From contig CAYQVO010000010.1 in the NCBI GenBank assembly GCA_964421085.1, forward strand, positions 33,222-97,221: a DNA stretch of 64,000 bases, read 5' to 3'. The DNA is from CAYQVO01 sp964421085. Its GTDB lineage: Bacteria > Bdellovibrionota_C > UBA2361 > CAYQVO01. Below the pieces are notes generated by a model that saw only the letters and a list, made by a program, of their open reading frames with translations, did not search any database and was not told the origin of the DNA. Shown piece after piece: positions 26,421 to 35,162 of the stretch; position 1 is the first letter of the stretch, and each line of letters begins with the position of its first letter. A program made the position numbers and the translations under genes.

Positions 26421-26792
26421 ATGGCTGAAGAACAGACAAGAAAAATCCTGATAATCGATGATGATGTGACAGCTCTCGACATCGTTGATTTCCTCTTCGA
26501 GGACAGGGGGTTCGAAGTAGTCCGCCGGGCGGACGGTATATCAGCACTGGAGTGTGTCGAAGAAGAGGATCCTGACATAATTCTCATCGATCTTATGATG
26601 CCAAGGATGAATGGCCAGGAATGTGTGCGGCAGATTCGGGACAGAGGCCTGACGCTTCCAATCGTTGCCTTCACTGCTCTTGACGACCCCGAAGTTCATC
26701 AGGAAGCTATCGATGCCGGATGCAATCTTGTGCTCACAAAACCGTGCAAGCCTGCACTTCTCGTAGAGCATATCGAGAAGTTCCTGGGATAA
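26421..26792 (+). CDS. Receiver-only response regulator (CheY-like)
   Basis: The 123-residue protein consists of one receiver domain: acidic pocket 'IIDDD', phospho-acceptor Asp57 in 'IILIDLMMP', 'AFTALDD' and 'TKPCKP' with the conserved lysine. There is no output domain. 'aagga' precedes the ATG. It is divergent from the FHA/type III operon (26134) and convergent with the FHA gene at 26810. Position suggests phospho-signalling to one of these systems or to an unlinked kinase. Confidence 0.9.
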   Translation: MAEEQTRKILIIDDDVTALDIVDFLFEDRGFEVVRRADGISALECVEEEDPDIILIDLMMPRMNGQECVRQIRDRGLTLPIVAFTALDDPEVHQEAIDAGCNLVLTKPCKPALLVEHIEKFLG

Positions 26793-26809
26793 CGGCAAAT
26801 GGAGGAAGA

Positions 26810-27151
26810 CTACTCCTCCATATACCGCAGTGAAATCTTCCCGATCACAATCTCATCCCCCGATTTCAGGAGATGCTTTTCGCCGGCCTGCAGCTTCTGA
26901 AGTGCGTCTTTCCGGATGAACGTTCCGTTGAGGCTTCCCAGATCTTCCAGTGTAACCCCGGTCTCCTCCAGGCAGATCACGGCGTGCTGCCTCGAAACCT
27001 TTGCATCTACATCCTCCTCGTCAAGATCGACTGCCAGCGGCTCATCGCTGTCCGGATCAACCCGGCCTATCAGGTTCTCCCCTGCCTCGAGCAGAAACTC
27101 TTTTTCTTTGTTTTTACCACGAATTACCACTAACTTTGCGTTTCTATTCAT
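26810..27151 (-). CDS. Single FHA-domain protein
   Basis: This 113-residue protein (from the ATG at 27151; a TTG at 27172 is a weaker option) is one FHA domain with all peptide-binding landmarks: 'LIGRVDPDSDEPLAVD', 'VSRQHAVICL' and 'DLGSLNGTFIRKD'. It should bind a phosphothreonine peptide. It lies 17 bases from the end of the convergent receiver gene. Together with the operon at 23253-26134, five FHA or FHA-like domains fall within 4 kb. Confidence 0.88.
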   Translation of the reverse strand: MNRNAKLVVIRGKNKEKEFLLEAGENLIGRVDPDSDEPLAVDLDEEDVDAKVSRQHAVICLEETGVTLEDLGSLNGTFIRKDALQKLQAGEKHLLKSGDEIVIGKISLRYMEE

Positions 27152-27237
27152 TTTGTCCGCGCACCTTCGCAAAGATAAAATCGCATCTCAATTTATTTAT
27201 CTACTCTCTCACAATTTATTTCCGGCTTACTGCATCC

Positions 27238-27243
27238 TATAAT
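27238..27243 (+). promoter_or_regulatory. Candidate -10 box (TATAAT) upstream of the RNase E/G gene
   Basis: A perfect TATAAT lies in an AT-rich stretch. The hexamer 17 bases upstream is only T-rich and not a good -35, so this is a suggestion. Confidence 0.35.
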
Positions 27244-27273
27244 AAGGAGCGTCTGCCAGCCAAGAGACGAAAG

Positions 27274-27441
27274 ATGAGCTGGCGTGGAGCAATAAGAAAT
27301 TTCAGGTGGGGCATTGTGACAACATTCCCCAGAGCGCTCTGCAGAGCAGAGCATTTAATTGAATCAGGCCCGCTGTTTAAGCGCAGGAAAAAGCTTTTCG
27401 GACGATCGAAAGGGAGCTTCGTCTCCCTGAAACGCATATGA
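27274..27441 (+). CDS. Possible 55-residue basic protein ahead of the RNase E/G gene
   Basis: An ATG at 27274 opens 55 codons rich in Arg and Lys, beginning MSWRGAIRNF and ending FVSLKRI. The ribosome site (gacgaaag) is weak. It lies between the TATAAT box and the RNase E/G gene on the same strand, so it could be a leader peptide, a small gene, or chance. RNase E mRNAs often carry long autoregulated leaders. Confidence 0.3.
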   Translation: MSWRGAIRNFRWGIVTTFPRALCRAEHLIESGPLFKRRKKLFGRSKGSFVSLKRI

Positions 27442-27529
27442 TACAGGGAATTGTTCTTAACATAGAAAAGCAGGTGTGCAATTGCACCGGATGTCTTCGC
27501 GGCGGGCACGAGCCTATGGAGTTCAATCT

Positions 27530-29248
27530 ATGGATCTGCGAATGCTTATCAATGCCCGCGATTATGAAGAGTGCAGAATCGCGATTACGGAAGATGATCA
27601 GCTTGTGGAACTCGAAATCGAATCTGATTTCGGGCGAAAATTAAAGGGCAATATATATAAAGCGCGGATTTCCCGCATCGAACCGAGTCTTCAGGCTGCG
27701 TTTATCGACATCGGAACCGAGCGAAACGGATTTCTTCAGATTAACGATATTCATCCGTCTTACTTTCCCGCCCGATACGCGGGCGATCATATCCCTTCAC
27801 ATAAAATAAACATTCAGGATGTGCTTCAGGCCGGCCAGGAACTTATAGTGCAGGTCGTCAAGGAAGAGCGGGAACTGAAAGGCGCTACCCTTACAACGTA
27901 TCTTTCCCTTCCCGGCAGATATATCGTGGTGATGCCGGGGAGTGACAGAGGCGGCATTTCGAGAAAGATCGTCGATAGTGAACAGAGGAAACGCCTCAAG
28001 AAACTGTGCGTCGAACTCGAAGTTCCTTCAGGAATCGGCCTCATTATTCGAACCGCGGGGCTCGATCGTTCACAGAGCGAACTTTCGCGCGACCTGACCC
28101 TGCAGCTGAAACTGTGGGAGCGGATCCTCAACGAGGCGCAGAAGGCGTCGTCGCCGTCACTGCTTTACAAAGAGAGCGATCTCGCGACGCGCGTGGTCCG
28201 TGATTATTTCACGCCGGAAATAAGATCGATAGTCATCGACGATTCCGAAACCTTCCAGAGAGTCCGTGAGTTCGTGGACCAGGTCATGCCCCGGTACCGT
28301 TCCCGTGTCAAAGAGTATACGAACCCGGAACCCCTGCTTGCCCATTATAACGTGGAGCACGCCGTTGCAAGCACCATGGTTCGAGAAGTGGCGCTGAGGT
28401 CCGGCGGCTCTCTTGTCATCGAACAGCTCGAAGCGCTCGTGGCCATCGATGTGAACTCCGGGAAAGCAACCGCAGGCGGAAGCATTGAAGACACAGCTTA
28501 CCGGACAAATCTTGAAGCTGCTGACGAACTCGCCAGACAGCTCAGGCTGAGGGATCTCGGCGGTCTCATTGTAATAGACTTCATAGACATGCTCGACAGA
28601 CGCCACAAGGCATTGGTCGAGAAGCGGCTCAGGAACGCGATCAAAACAGACAAGGCAAGAGTCGAGGTTGGAAAGATTTCCAAGTTCGGACTGCTCGAGA
28701 TGTCGCGTCAGCGGCTCCGTGCATCTCTCAACAGCCAGAGCTATTTCAAATGCCCGAACTGCATCGGCCAGGGGCAAATCCGTTCCCCGGAACTTGTCGC
28801 GCTGGAAGTGTTGAGAAAAATCCAGTCAGCAGTAGTAGTCGGACAAGTGACAATTGTGAAGGCCCGCCTCGCCCCTGCCCCTGCAATGTTTCTTTTGAAC
28901 CGCAAGAAAGCGTACCTCAGCGCGCTCGAGAAAGATTACAGCATCCAGATATACGTTCTTGCGGATGGACGCCTCAGGCAGGATGAATATCAATTCGAAA
29001 TGGAAAGCCGCAAGGGGGCTGTCGATGCCCACGCCGCACATACAATCACCGGAACTCCGCCGCCCCCGTCCGCCCGGGTGGAAGAGGAAGACGAAGACGA
29101 AGAGGAAGAAGAATTCGAAGGAGAAACCTCCCGCGCTCAGGCACCGCAGGCGGAAAGAAGACTTCGAAAACTGCGCCTCAGCCGCAGCCGAAGGCCGAAA
29201 AAGCCCGCGGACCCCGGGAAAAGCAGGGGGAAAAATACCCGATTGTGA
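27530..29248 (+). CDS. rng: Ribonuclease E/G family endoribonuclease
   Basis: The 572-residue protein starts 'MDLRMLINARDYEECRIAI', matching RNase G/E N termini; 'ggag' nine bases upstream supports ATG 27530 over earlier starts. An S1-like domain with the inserted 5'-sensor follows ('GNIYKARISRIEPSLQAAFIDIG'). The catalytic DNase I-like region carries the metal-binding aspartates in 'VAIDVNSGKA' and 'IVIDFIDM', and the zinc-link is 'CPNCIGQGQI'. A short acidic stretch and an Arg/Lys-rich tail end the protein, so it lacks the long RNase E scaffold. Expected role: mRNA decay and rRNA or tRNA processing. Confidence 0.92.
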   Translation: MDLRMLINARDYEECRIAITEDDQLVELEIESDFGRKLKGNIYKARISRIEPSLQAAFIDIGTERNGFLQINDIHPSYFPARYAGDHIPSHKINIQDVLQAGQELIVQVVKEERELKGATLTTYLSLPGRYIVVMPGSDRGGISRKIVDSEQRKRLKKLCVELEVPSGIGLIIRTAGLDRSQSELSRDLTLQLKLWERILNEAQKASSPSLLYKESDLATRVVRDYFTPEIRSIVIDDSETFQRVREFVDQVMPRYRSRVKEYTNPEPLLAHYNVEHAVASTMVREVALRSGGSLVIEQLEALVAIDVNSGKATAGGSIEDTAYRTNLEAADELARQLRLRDLGGLIVIDFIDMLDRRHKALVEKRLRNAIKTDKARVEVGKISKFGLLEMSRQRLRASLNSQSYFKCPNCIGQGQIRSPELVALEVLRKIQSAVVVGQVTIVKARLAPAPAMFLLNRKKAYLSALEKDYSIQIYVLADGRLRQDEYQFEMESRKGAVDAHAAHTITGTPPPPSARVEEEDEDEEEEEFEGETSRAQAPQAERRLRKLRLSRSRRPKKPADPGKSRGKNTRL

Positions 29249-29364
29249 CGCTCCGAAACCTCTGCTAAATTTCTTACAGCTTAAAACTACTTAAAGTTTT
29301 CCTGATAAGCGGGGCATTGAAGAGTCTTCGCTGGAGTATAAGGTTCAGAGGTTAAACGTTTTCG

Positions 29365-30315
29365 ATGCATAAGCAGGCCAGGTTGCAGGAGGATTTATGC
29401 CGTATGGCGCGGTTTGGCGCGAACCTCGCGGACGCGCACAGCTGTCTCATCTTCCTTCCCGTTGAAAGTCTCCTTGAATTCGAAAAACCGGAGAAAGGGA
29501 CACTGATCCTGACAGGATTTCACTCGCTCAGCGACGACATAATTGAGGAGCGAGTCATCCCCGCCGGATTCGGACTCATCGGCTGGGTCGCAAAAAATCA
29601 CCGCTCAATTCATGTTTCTCCGTTCGAACGTGACAGCAGAACTCTCGGGATTTATCAGGAAGATCACGAACTGAAAAGCTTTATAGGGATCCCCATCGCT
29701 GTCTCGCGTTTCATCCAGGATACAGGCGATGTGTCGGGCGTTATCGCGTGCGACAGCAGAAAGGCCTACGCATTTTCGAAACTGCAGGGCAAACTGCTTG
29801 AAGATCTTTCCGCCGAGATAAGCAACCTCCTTCAACTGCATGGGAGAATAAGCGTAGGCGAATCACTGAACACTTCCTGGGAGACTTTCAAGCAGCGGAG
29901 CAGTAACCTTGTCAAGGCTCTCGGTAAAGAAGCAGTCGAAGTGCTGAGGCTTCGTCCGGAGAATTTTTACCAGGTGGAAGAGAAGCACGGCATCGATTAC
30001 GCATCTTCTCTCATAGACCAGGTGGTCCGGCTCATACGGCAGACCCTGCCCCCCCACTTCCCCCTCTACCGCACGTCGACTGGAGATATTGTCATCCTCC
30101 TTGACAACATGATGACTTCATTCTTCGCGAACAAGATAGATAACCTCTGCAATCATATGGCTGTTCGCGGAGAAAAACTAACTTTTGTATTTAAACGCGC
30201 GTCTCTCGCGAACCGGAAAGGTGAAGACTTCAATCTGGAGAGGATTGTTGCCGAGGCTATTCCGGGAGAGGAGCATCAGAAGGGCAGTTATTATGAGCAG
30301 CACCGTAGAGCTTAG
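29365..30315 (+). CDS. GAF-domain protein with a degenerate GGDEF-like C-terminal domain
   Basis: The 316-residue cytoplasmic protein has a GAF domain at about 10-160 ('GFGLIGWVAKNHRSIHVSPF', 'FIGIPIAVS'). Residues about 205-300 follow the GGDEF fold ('IDYASSLIDQVVRLIRQTLP', then 'LYRTSTGDIVILLDN'), but the active-site loop reads STGDI instead of GG(D/E)EF, so diguanylate cyclase activity is unlikely and a ligand-binding or structural role is more probable. Its 3' end overlaps mreB by 23 bases, implying translational coupling and a possible role in MreB control. Confidence 0.7.
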   Translation: MHKQARLQEDLCRMARFGANLADAHSCLIFLPVESLLEFEKPEKGTLILTGFHSLSDDIIEERVIPAGFGLIGWVAKNHRSIHVSPFERDSRTLGIYQEDHELKSFIGIPIAVSRFIQDTGDVSGVIACDSRKAYAFSKLQGKLLEDLSAEISNLLQLHGRISVGESLNTSWETFKQRSSNLVKALGKEAVEVLRLRPENFYQVEEKHGIDYASSLIDQVVRLIRQTLPPHFPLYRTSTGDIVILLDNMMTSFFANKIDNLCNHMAVRGEKLTFVFKRASLANRKGEDFNLERIVAEAIPGEEHQKGSYYEQHRRA

Positions 30316-31375
30316 CACCCCTCTTACGTACACAAGCTTTTACAGCCCGTCCATGCTGAGGCGCCTGAGAATGTTCTGGTGCAATGATCTTGCGATTGAT
30401 CTCGGAACTGCAAACACTCTCATATACATGAGGAAGCAGGGAATCGTTCTGAATGAGCCGTCAGTAGTGGCAGTTGAAGAAGGGACGAAGAAACCGCTGG
30501 CGGCAGGCCACGCGGCAAAGGAAAGATTCGGAAAAACATCCTGCAGCGTCCAGTGCATCCGGCCGATGAAGGACGGAGTAATCGCTGATTTTGACATTAC
30601 CACAACGATGATTGAGCGCTTTCTCTCGCGGATCCGCAGCAGATGGGCGTTCACAAAGCCGCGCGCTGTGATAGGTGTTCCCTCGGGAATTACACAGGTG
30701 GAAAAGCGTGCGGTGATTGAAGCCGCGCTTTGCTCCGGCGTTGCGGACGTCATCCTTGCCGAGGAACCGATGGCGGCAGCTATCGGGACAGGACTGCCGG
30801 TGGATCAGGCTATCGGAAACATGATCGTGGACATCGGAGGCGGCACTACTGAAGTTGCAATAATAAGCCTCAATGGCACGATTTATTCTCACTCCATCCG
30901 GGTGGCCGGCGATGAGATGGATGAGGCGATTCAGCGTTACGTTCGCAGGAATTTCAGCGTCGAAATCGGGATTTTCGACGCTGAAAAGATAAAAGTCATT
31001 CTTGGCTCGGCGCTTCCATTTGGAAGACGCCGATCCATAAAAGTTATGGGACGGGATCTGGCGACAAGCTTCCCCAAGGAAGTGGAGATGGATGATGAGA
31101 TGGTTCGGGAGGCTCTGGACGAGCCGATCGATGCGATTATCTCATCGATCATGACGGGCATCGAGCAGATCACACCGGAGCTGGCGCATGACATCGTGAA
31201 CCGCGGGATCTACCTCGCGGGCGGGGGCTCGTTGCTCAAGGGCCTCGACGAAAGGCTCTCCCGTGAAACAGGGATACGGTTTCACAGAGCGCACGATCCG
31301 TTGAGCTGTGTCGTCCGGGGTGTCGGCCAGATCGTGGATAATTTGAAGGAATTAAGGGTCCTTTGCATTTCGTAA
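30293..31375 (+). CDS. mreB: Rod-shape-determining actin homologue MreB
   Basis: From ATG 30293 the protein has about 360 residues. It has the actin-fold ATP motifs 'AIDLGTANTLIYM', 'VIADFDITTTMIERFL', 'DIGGGTTEVAIISL' and 'IYLAGGGSLLKGL', all diagnostic of MreB. A 28-residue N-terminal extension before 'MFWCNDLAIDLG' contains an amphipathic 'PSMLRRLRMFW' stretch, as used by Gram-negative MreB for membrane binding. An in-frame start at 30185 lies deep inside the preceding gene and is unlikely. MreC, MreD and RodA are not nearby, so this may be a stand-alone or second copy. Confidence 0.92.
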   Translation: MSSTVELSTPLTYTSFYSPSMLRRLRMFWCNDLAIDLGTANTLIYMRKQGIVLNEPSVVAVEEGTKKPLAAGHAAKERFGKTSCSVQCIRPMKDGVIADFDITTTMIERFLSRIRSRWAFTKPRAVIGVPSGITQVEKRAVIEAALCSGVADVILAEEPMAAAIGTGLPVDQAIGNMIVDIGGGTTEVAIISLNGTIYSHSIRVAGDEMDEAIQRYVRRNFSVEIGIFDAEKIKVILGSALPFGRRRSIKVMGRDLATSFPKEVEMDDEMVREALDEPIDAIISSIMTGIEQITPELAHDIVNRGIYLAGGGSLLKGLDERLSRETGIRFHRAHDPLSCVVRGVGQIVDNLKELRVLCIS

Positions 31376-31779
31376 AGATTCCGGCCCGCGAACTCACCTT
31401 CCACGCCGATCGGGGTTCCGGCCCGGGTGGCCAGCATAAAAACAAAAAGAATACGCGCGTAAGGCTTCTCTGGGATTTCGAATCGTCTTCCGTTCTCTCG
31501 GATGTTCAAAGGGCGATATTAAGATCAAAGCTGCGGGCGCGCCTCAATGAATCCGGATTGCTGGAGATGGTCGCAGGTGAGGAACGCTCCCGGTCCGCAA
31601 ATCTGGAAGCAGCTCTCTCACGAATGGAGGAGCTGGTGCGGAAAGCTCTGATTCCCAGAAAGCGGCGGATAAGGACCCGCGTGCCCGGCCAGGAGAAAGA
31701 AAAGCGCATTACCGCAAAGAAACGCCGGTCCAGAATAAAAAAAGACCGTTCCGCGGGCCGATTCAGCGGGGATGACTGA
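31363..31779 (+). CDS. arfB: ArfB/YaeJ-like peptidyl-tRNA hydrolase (ribosome rescue)
   Basis: The 138-residue protein carries the release-factor catalytic motif GGQ in 'GSGPGGQHKNKKNT' and a strongly basic C-terminal tail ('KRITAKKRRSRIKKDRS') which in ArfB enters the empty mRNA channel. There are no stop-codon recognition domains. The start is a TTG inside the end of mreB (13-base overlap) with 'aagga' upstream. Known role of the family: releasing nascent chains from stalled ribosomes. Confidence 0.88.
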   Translation: MHFVKIPARELTFHADRGSGPGGQHKNKKNTRVRLLWDFESSSVLSDVQRAILRSKLRARLNESGLLEMVAGEERSRSANLEAALSRMEELVRKALIPRKRRIRTRVPGQEKEKRITAKKRRSRIKKDRSAGRFSGDD

Positions 31780-31830
31780 AACCTTCCCTTCGTAACGGGT
31801 ATCTAATCTTTCAGAGGAGAATTTCCGGCA

Positions 31831-32181
31831 TTGGCAAGAAAAAGAAAGTTTTCAGCATGGAGGTCTGTTCTCAAGGACGATTCACAGACGATATCGACTC
31901 AGGAACAGCCCGGATACGTCCGCAGGAAGCGTAAAAACACCTTGTCCAATGTTTTTTTCTCCCCCTGGCAGACTCGCTCCGACCTGGACGCCTCTCAATT
32001 TTCTGTCGTAAGTGCTCCCCGGAAAAATACAGATATCTTTCTCCGCAACTCGAGCATCGATCCGGAAGTTCAGCCTCAGTTCACGAGCGGCCAGGAAAAA
32101 ATCGACATTCTGATTAAACTCCTTGTGGGGGGGTCCGTGCTTCTTGCTCTTGGCATCTTAGCTGTCCTGCTGCTTCGCTGA
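31831..32181 (+). CDS. Small tail-anchored membrane protein, unknown
   Basis: This 116-residue protein starts at a TTG with a good 'agaggaga' site ten bases upstream. The N-terminal 90 residues are basic and probably disordered; the C-terminal 'LIKLLVGGSVLLALGILAVL' forms one membrane helix at the very end. No family is recognised. It lies 51 bases after arfB and likely belongs to the same transcript. Its last 68 bases overlap the 3' end of the convergent comEC-like gene. Confidence 0.6.
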   Translation: MARKRKFSAWRSVLKDDSQTISTQEQPGYVRRKRKNTLSNVFFSPWQTRSDLDASQFSVVSAPRKNTDIFLRNSSIDPEVQPQFTSGQEKIDILIKLLVGGSVLLALGILAVLLLR

Positions 32182-33673
32182 TTATCCTGAAGCCGAGAAA
32201 GCCTGCCAGCATGAGCGCTGTGAAGATCCGCCACATCATGCTGCACTCGACATACGCGCCTGGAATCCGGGAAGCCAGGATTACTATCACTTTGAATATA
32301 CGCAGCACTGTCAGCAGTCCATCCAGAACGAAATCTCCTCCGCCCATTCCGGCTGCGAAAAGCAGCAGCGCGAGAACGCCGCCTTTGCAGACAACCGCTG
32401 AAACCGGGGCTACCAGCAGGGGATTCAGCAGAAATGCGATGGGCGAGAAAATTCCGAACCAGCATACCGAAACAAGCGACGTGAACAATGACCCGTAAAA
32501 GCATGTCCGCAGATACTGCATGCCCGCGCTGTCTCCCCTGCGCGCCCCGAGGGCGATACCGAAGAGAGCTGCGAAAGTGAGTTCTGTTCCGGGTTCCAGG
32601 ATCGCTCCGGGGCTCATGAGCGACACGATAAGAAGTGTGGTGAGTATTGTATGAAGAAGGCTTCCTGTTCGTTCCAGGAGAATTCCTGAAACAAGAGTCA
32701 CTATTGCCACTGCTGCGCGGACAACCGCAGCCTCTGCACCTGTTATCAGCACATAGAGCAGAGACCCGCCAAGCCCGATGCAGTGGGCAAGAGTTCGCGC
32801 CGGAAAGACGGGCGGGATTATTCGGAACATCGTGAGAAGGGAAAAAAATACCGAATAAATAAAGTAATAAAAAAGCGTGACCTGATACCCTGAGACAACG
32901 AGAATATGCATCAGTCCTGTGCGCTTGAACGCGTTTTCCGTCGAATCTCCAAGAACATCCTGTATCCCGAGAAACATCGAAAGAAAAAGTCCCGCGTCTT
33001 CATCGTTACTGGAATGTCTTGTGACCGTCCGGTACGCTGCGTCTCTCAGAGCCGATGCAACCGGCGGACGCCCCCGGTTCAGCGGGGCAGCATAATTCAC
33101 CGTGCAGATCAGACTTATCCCGTGCCTCATCAACGTGGCTTCGAACGTGAACGGGTTCGTATCGTCTGCGACATTCACGCAGTGAACCTTGAAAACGCCC
33201 CATGCTCCCTCCTGAACCCCGCTCAGATTGAACCAGGGAAGGTCTCTGCCTTTGAAAAGCGCGCGGCGTTCGGCGAGAATTTCGTAATCAGAGGGAGCTT
33301 CTTCAATAACGGCTTTGAACTGCACCGACCCGGGTTCCGGCCGCCTGACCTGCCCCTCCAACCGGGCCGTTACCTGGATCATCTGAGCAGAAATTTCCGG
33401 CAGGACTTCCGGACGTGCAGCCAGAACTGAAGCCATGCCTGCGACAAACGGAAGGAGCTTCTTCCAGGAGACAGCCGGGATTCCCCGGAGGGACCGGATC
33501 AACACGATGCCCGCAGCGGCCGCGGCCGCGGCACAGAGAGATCCTGTTTCGCCTGCTGCGGCAGCGACCACCTGCCCCGCAAGCATGAACACAAGAAAAG
33601 GAAGGACAGGGAGGTCGCGCCTCAGTTTTGCGGCGACGCGTCTGTTGAGAAATCTCGCGATGCAGTAATGCAT
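32114..33673 (-). CDS. ComEC/Rec2-family membrane protein without the metallo-beta-lactamase domain
   Basis: The 519-residue polytopic protein has the N-terminal ComEC soluble domain (about 70-190, after two helices) and the 'competence' transmembrane module (about 210-480), recognised by 'GLFLSMFLGIQ', 'FKRTGLMHILVVSGYQVTL' and 'LLYVLITGAEAAVVRAAV'. Full ComEC of Gram-negative bacteria is about 750 residues and ends in a metallo-beta-lactamase nuclease domain, absent here. The family carries single-stranded DNA across the inner membrane. Confidence 0.85.
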   Translation of the reverse strand: MHYCIARFLNRRVAAKLRRDLPVLPFLVFMLAGQVVAAAAGETGSLCAAAAAAAGIVLIRSLRGIPAVSWKKLLPFVAGMASVLAARPEVLPEISAQMIQVTARLEGQVRRPEPGSVQFKAVIEEAPSDYEILAERRALFKGRDLPWFNLSGVQEGAWGVFKVHCVNVADDTNPFTFEATLMRHGISLICTVNYAAPLNRGRPPVASALRDAAYRTVTRHSSNDEDAGLFLSMFLGIQDVLGDSTENAFKRTGLMHILVVSGYQVTLFYYFIYSVFFSLLTMFRIIPPVFPARTLAHCIGLGGSLLYVLITGAEAAVVRAAVAIVTLVSGILLERTGSLLHTILTTLLIVSLMSPGAILEPGTELTFAALFGIALGARRGDSAGMQYLRTCFYGSLFTSLVSVCWFGIFSPIAFLLNPLLVAPVSAVVCKGGVLALLLFAAGMGGGDFVLDGLLTVLRIFKVIVILASRIPGAYVECSMMWRIFTALMLAGFLGFRIISEAAGQLRCQEQEARTPPQGV

Positions 33674-33744
33674 TCAATGAAATCGGTGAATTCCGCTGTT
33701 TGTTGCGGATTTACATAACTCTCTCTGATCTTTAGAATTCTTCC

Positions 33745-34416
33745 ATGATTCCGCGGCTTACAGTTCTGGTGCTCGCCCTGCTTCTGGCTTCCGGATGCGC
33801 TGTGCGGCACGAGCTTTCTCCCGGCGAAGAATACGCAAACGCGCTTCAAAAAAGCCGCGAAGCCGTAAAGCGTTACGGAGCTGTTGAGAATCCGGAAGCA
33901 GGACGGTACCTGCGTTCAATGGCGTCAAGACTCTCGGCCTCGGTTCCCTACCCCCCGCCCCGGAACGCGCAGTACAGCGTCACAATACTGAATACGGCCG
34001 ATTCTCTGGCCTTTTCACCAGGCAGCGGGTTCATCCTGATGTCCCGGGGTCTCATTCTTTCTCTGAAGTCGGAAGATGAACTGGCGTTTGTCACTGCTCA
34101 TGAAATAGCTCACCAGGAACTTGGACATACGACCGTAATCTCGGAACCGGCGGGAGAAAAAGTGGAATTTGACGCCGACAGATTCGCCGCAAGCACGATT
34201 GCCCGCGCAGGATACGATTCATGGCAGGCTCTCAGCGCGATTAAGCATGCCGCGCATAACCGGGAGGATCTCCGAAGGATGAACGATGCTTCCGCCCTCC
34301 TGGATCGGCGGGCGGCAAAACTTCGCGAGTTTCTGGGGAAATCGTCGCTCCGGCCCTATTCCGGCTTTCCCCTGCCTCAGAGAGAATTCCTCCGTCTCAG
34401 GGAGATGCTCAGGTAA
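33745..34416 (+). CDS. M48-family zinc metallopeptidase lipoprotein (LoiP/BepA-like)
   Basis: The 223-residue protein has a lipoprotein signal peptide (lipobox 'LASGC', Cys18). The zinc motif is HEIAH (His119, Glu120, His123) in 'VTAHEIAHQELGH', with a third ligand expected in 'EFDADRFA' (Glu141). 'SPGSGFILMSRGLI' before the motif is typical of the M48 C subfamily. Related periplasmic proteases take part in outer-membrane protein quality control. It lacks the TPR domain of BepA. Confidence 0.88.
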   Translation: MIPRLTVLVLALLLASGCAVRHELSPGEEYANALQKSREAVKRYGAVENPEAGRYLRSMASRLSASVPYPPPRNAQYSVTILNTADSLAFSPGSGFILMSRGLILSLKSEDELAFVTAHEIAHQELGHTTVISEPAGEKVEFDADRFAASTIARAGYDSWQALSAIKHAAHNREDLRRMNDASALLDRRAAKLREFLGKSSLRPYSGFPLPQREFLRLREMLR

Positions 34417-34488
34417 TCGGGGAGACTCTTTTGCGTCTTGCCGATTTTCCCATTATGATAAGCCGCACCTGTAATTACGGAGTATTAA

Positions 34489-35145
34489 ATGGAGTACATC
34501 CTCTGGTTCATAGATTTTTTTCTTCACCTCGACCAGCATCTCGACACGCTTATTCAGGCTCAAGGATCGTGGTCATATGTAATCCTCGGTACGATAATTT
34601 TCTGCGAGACCGGCCTTGTCATCACCCCCCTTCTGCCCGGCGACTCGCTTTTATTTGCGGCCGGAACATTTGCAGCGAGGGGATCCCTGAACATTGGAAT
34701 ACTCCTGCCCGCGCTCTTTCTTTCAGCAATAACAGGAAACACAGTAAACTATCACATCGGGCATTTCCTGGGCGATAAAGCCTTCGAGAAATATCCGGGC
34801 ATTTTCAAGCGCAAATACCTCGAGAAAACAGAGCGTTTCTACGAAAAATACGGAGCCAAAACCATAATTTTTGCGCAGTTTGTTCCGATTGTCAGAAGCT
34901 TTGCGCCGTTTATGGCGGGCGTCGGGACGATGAAATATCCAAGGTTTGCGCTCTTTAACATGACGGGAGCGGCACTCTGGATGGGAATAATGCTCGGCGG
35001 GGGGTATTTCTTCGGGAATATCGATGTCGTGAAAAAAAACTTCACCCTGGTTATACTTGCCATTATTTTCGTATCCATACTTCCTGCTATAATAGAAGGA
35101 GTCAAGAACCGCCTGGAGGCGAAGGTGCTCTCCCAGGGGAGCTGA
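34489..35145 (+). CDS. DedA-family membrane protein
   Basis: The 218-residue protein has the DedA/SNARE-associated signature: 'IFCETGLVITPLLPGDSLLF', 'NTVNYHIGHFLGDKAFEKYP', 'FAQFVPIVRSFAPFMAGVGTM' and 'WMGIMLGGGYFFGN'. The conserved arginine in 'PIVRSFAP' and glutamate in 'CETG' are present. DedA proteins are thought to flip undecaprenyl phosphate or phospholipids, a use consistent with envelope neighbours. Confidence 0.9.
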   Translation: MEYILWFIDFFLHLDQHLDTLIQAQGSWSYVILGTIIFCETGLVITPLLPGDSLLFAAGTFAARGSLNIGILLPALFLSAITGNTVNYHIGHFLGDKAFEKYPGIFKRKYLEKTERFYEKYGAKTIIFAQFVPIVRSFAPFMAGVGTMKYPRFALFNMTGAALWMGIMLGGGYFFGNIDVVKKNFTLVILAIIFVSILPAIIEGVKNRLEAKVLSQGS

Positions 35146-35162
35146 TCCTTTTTGGAGGCGCT

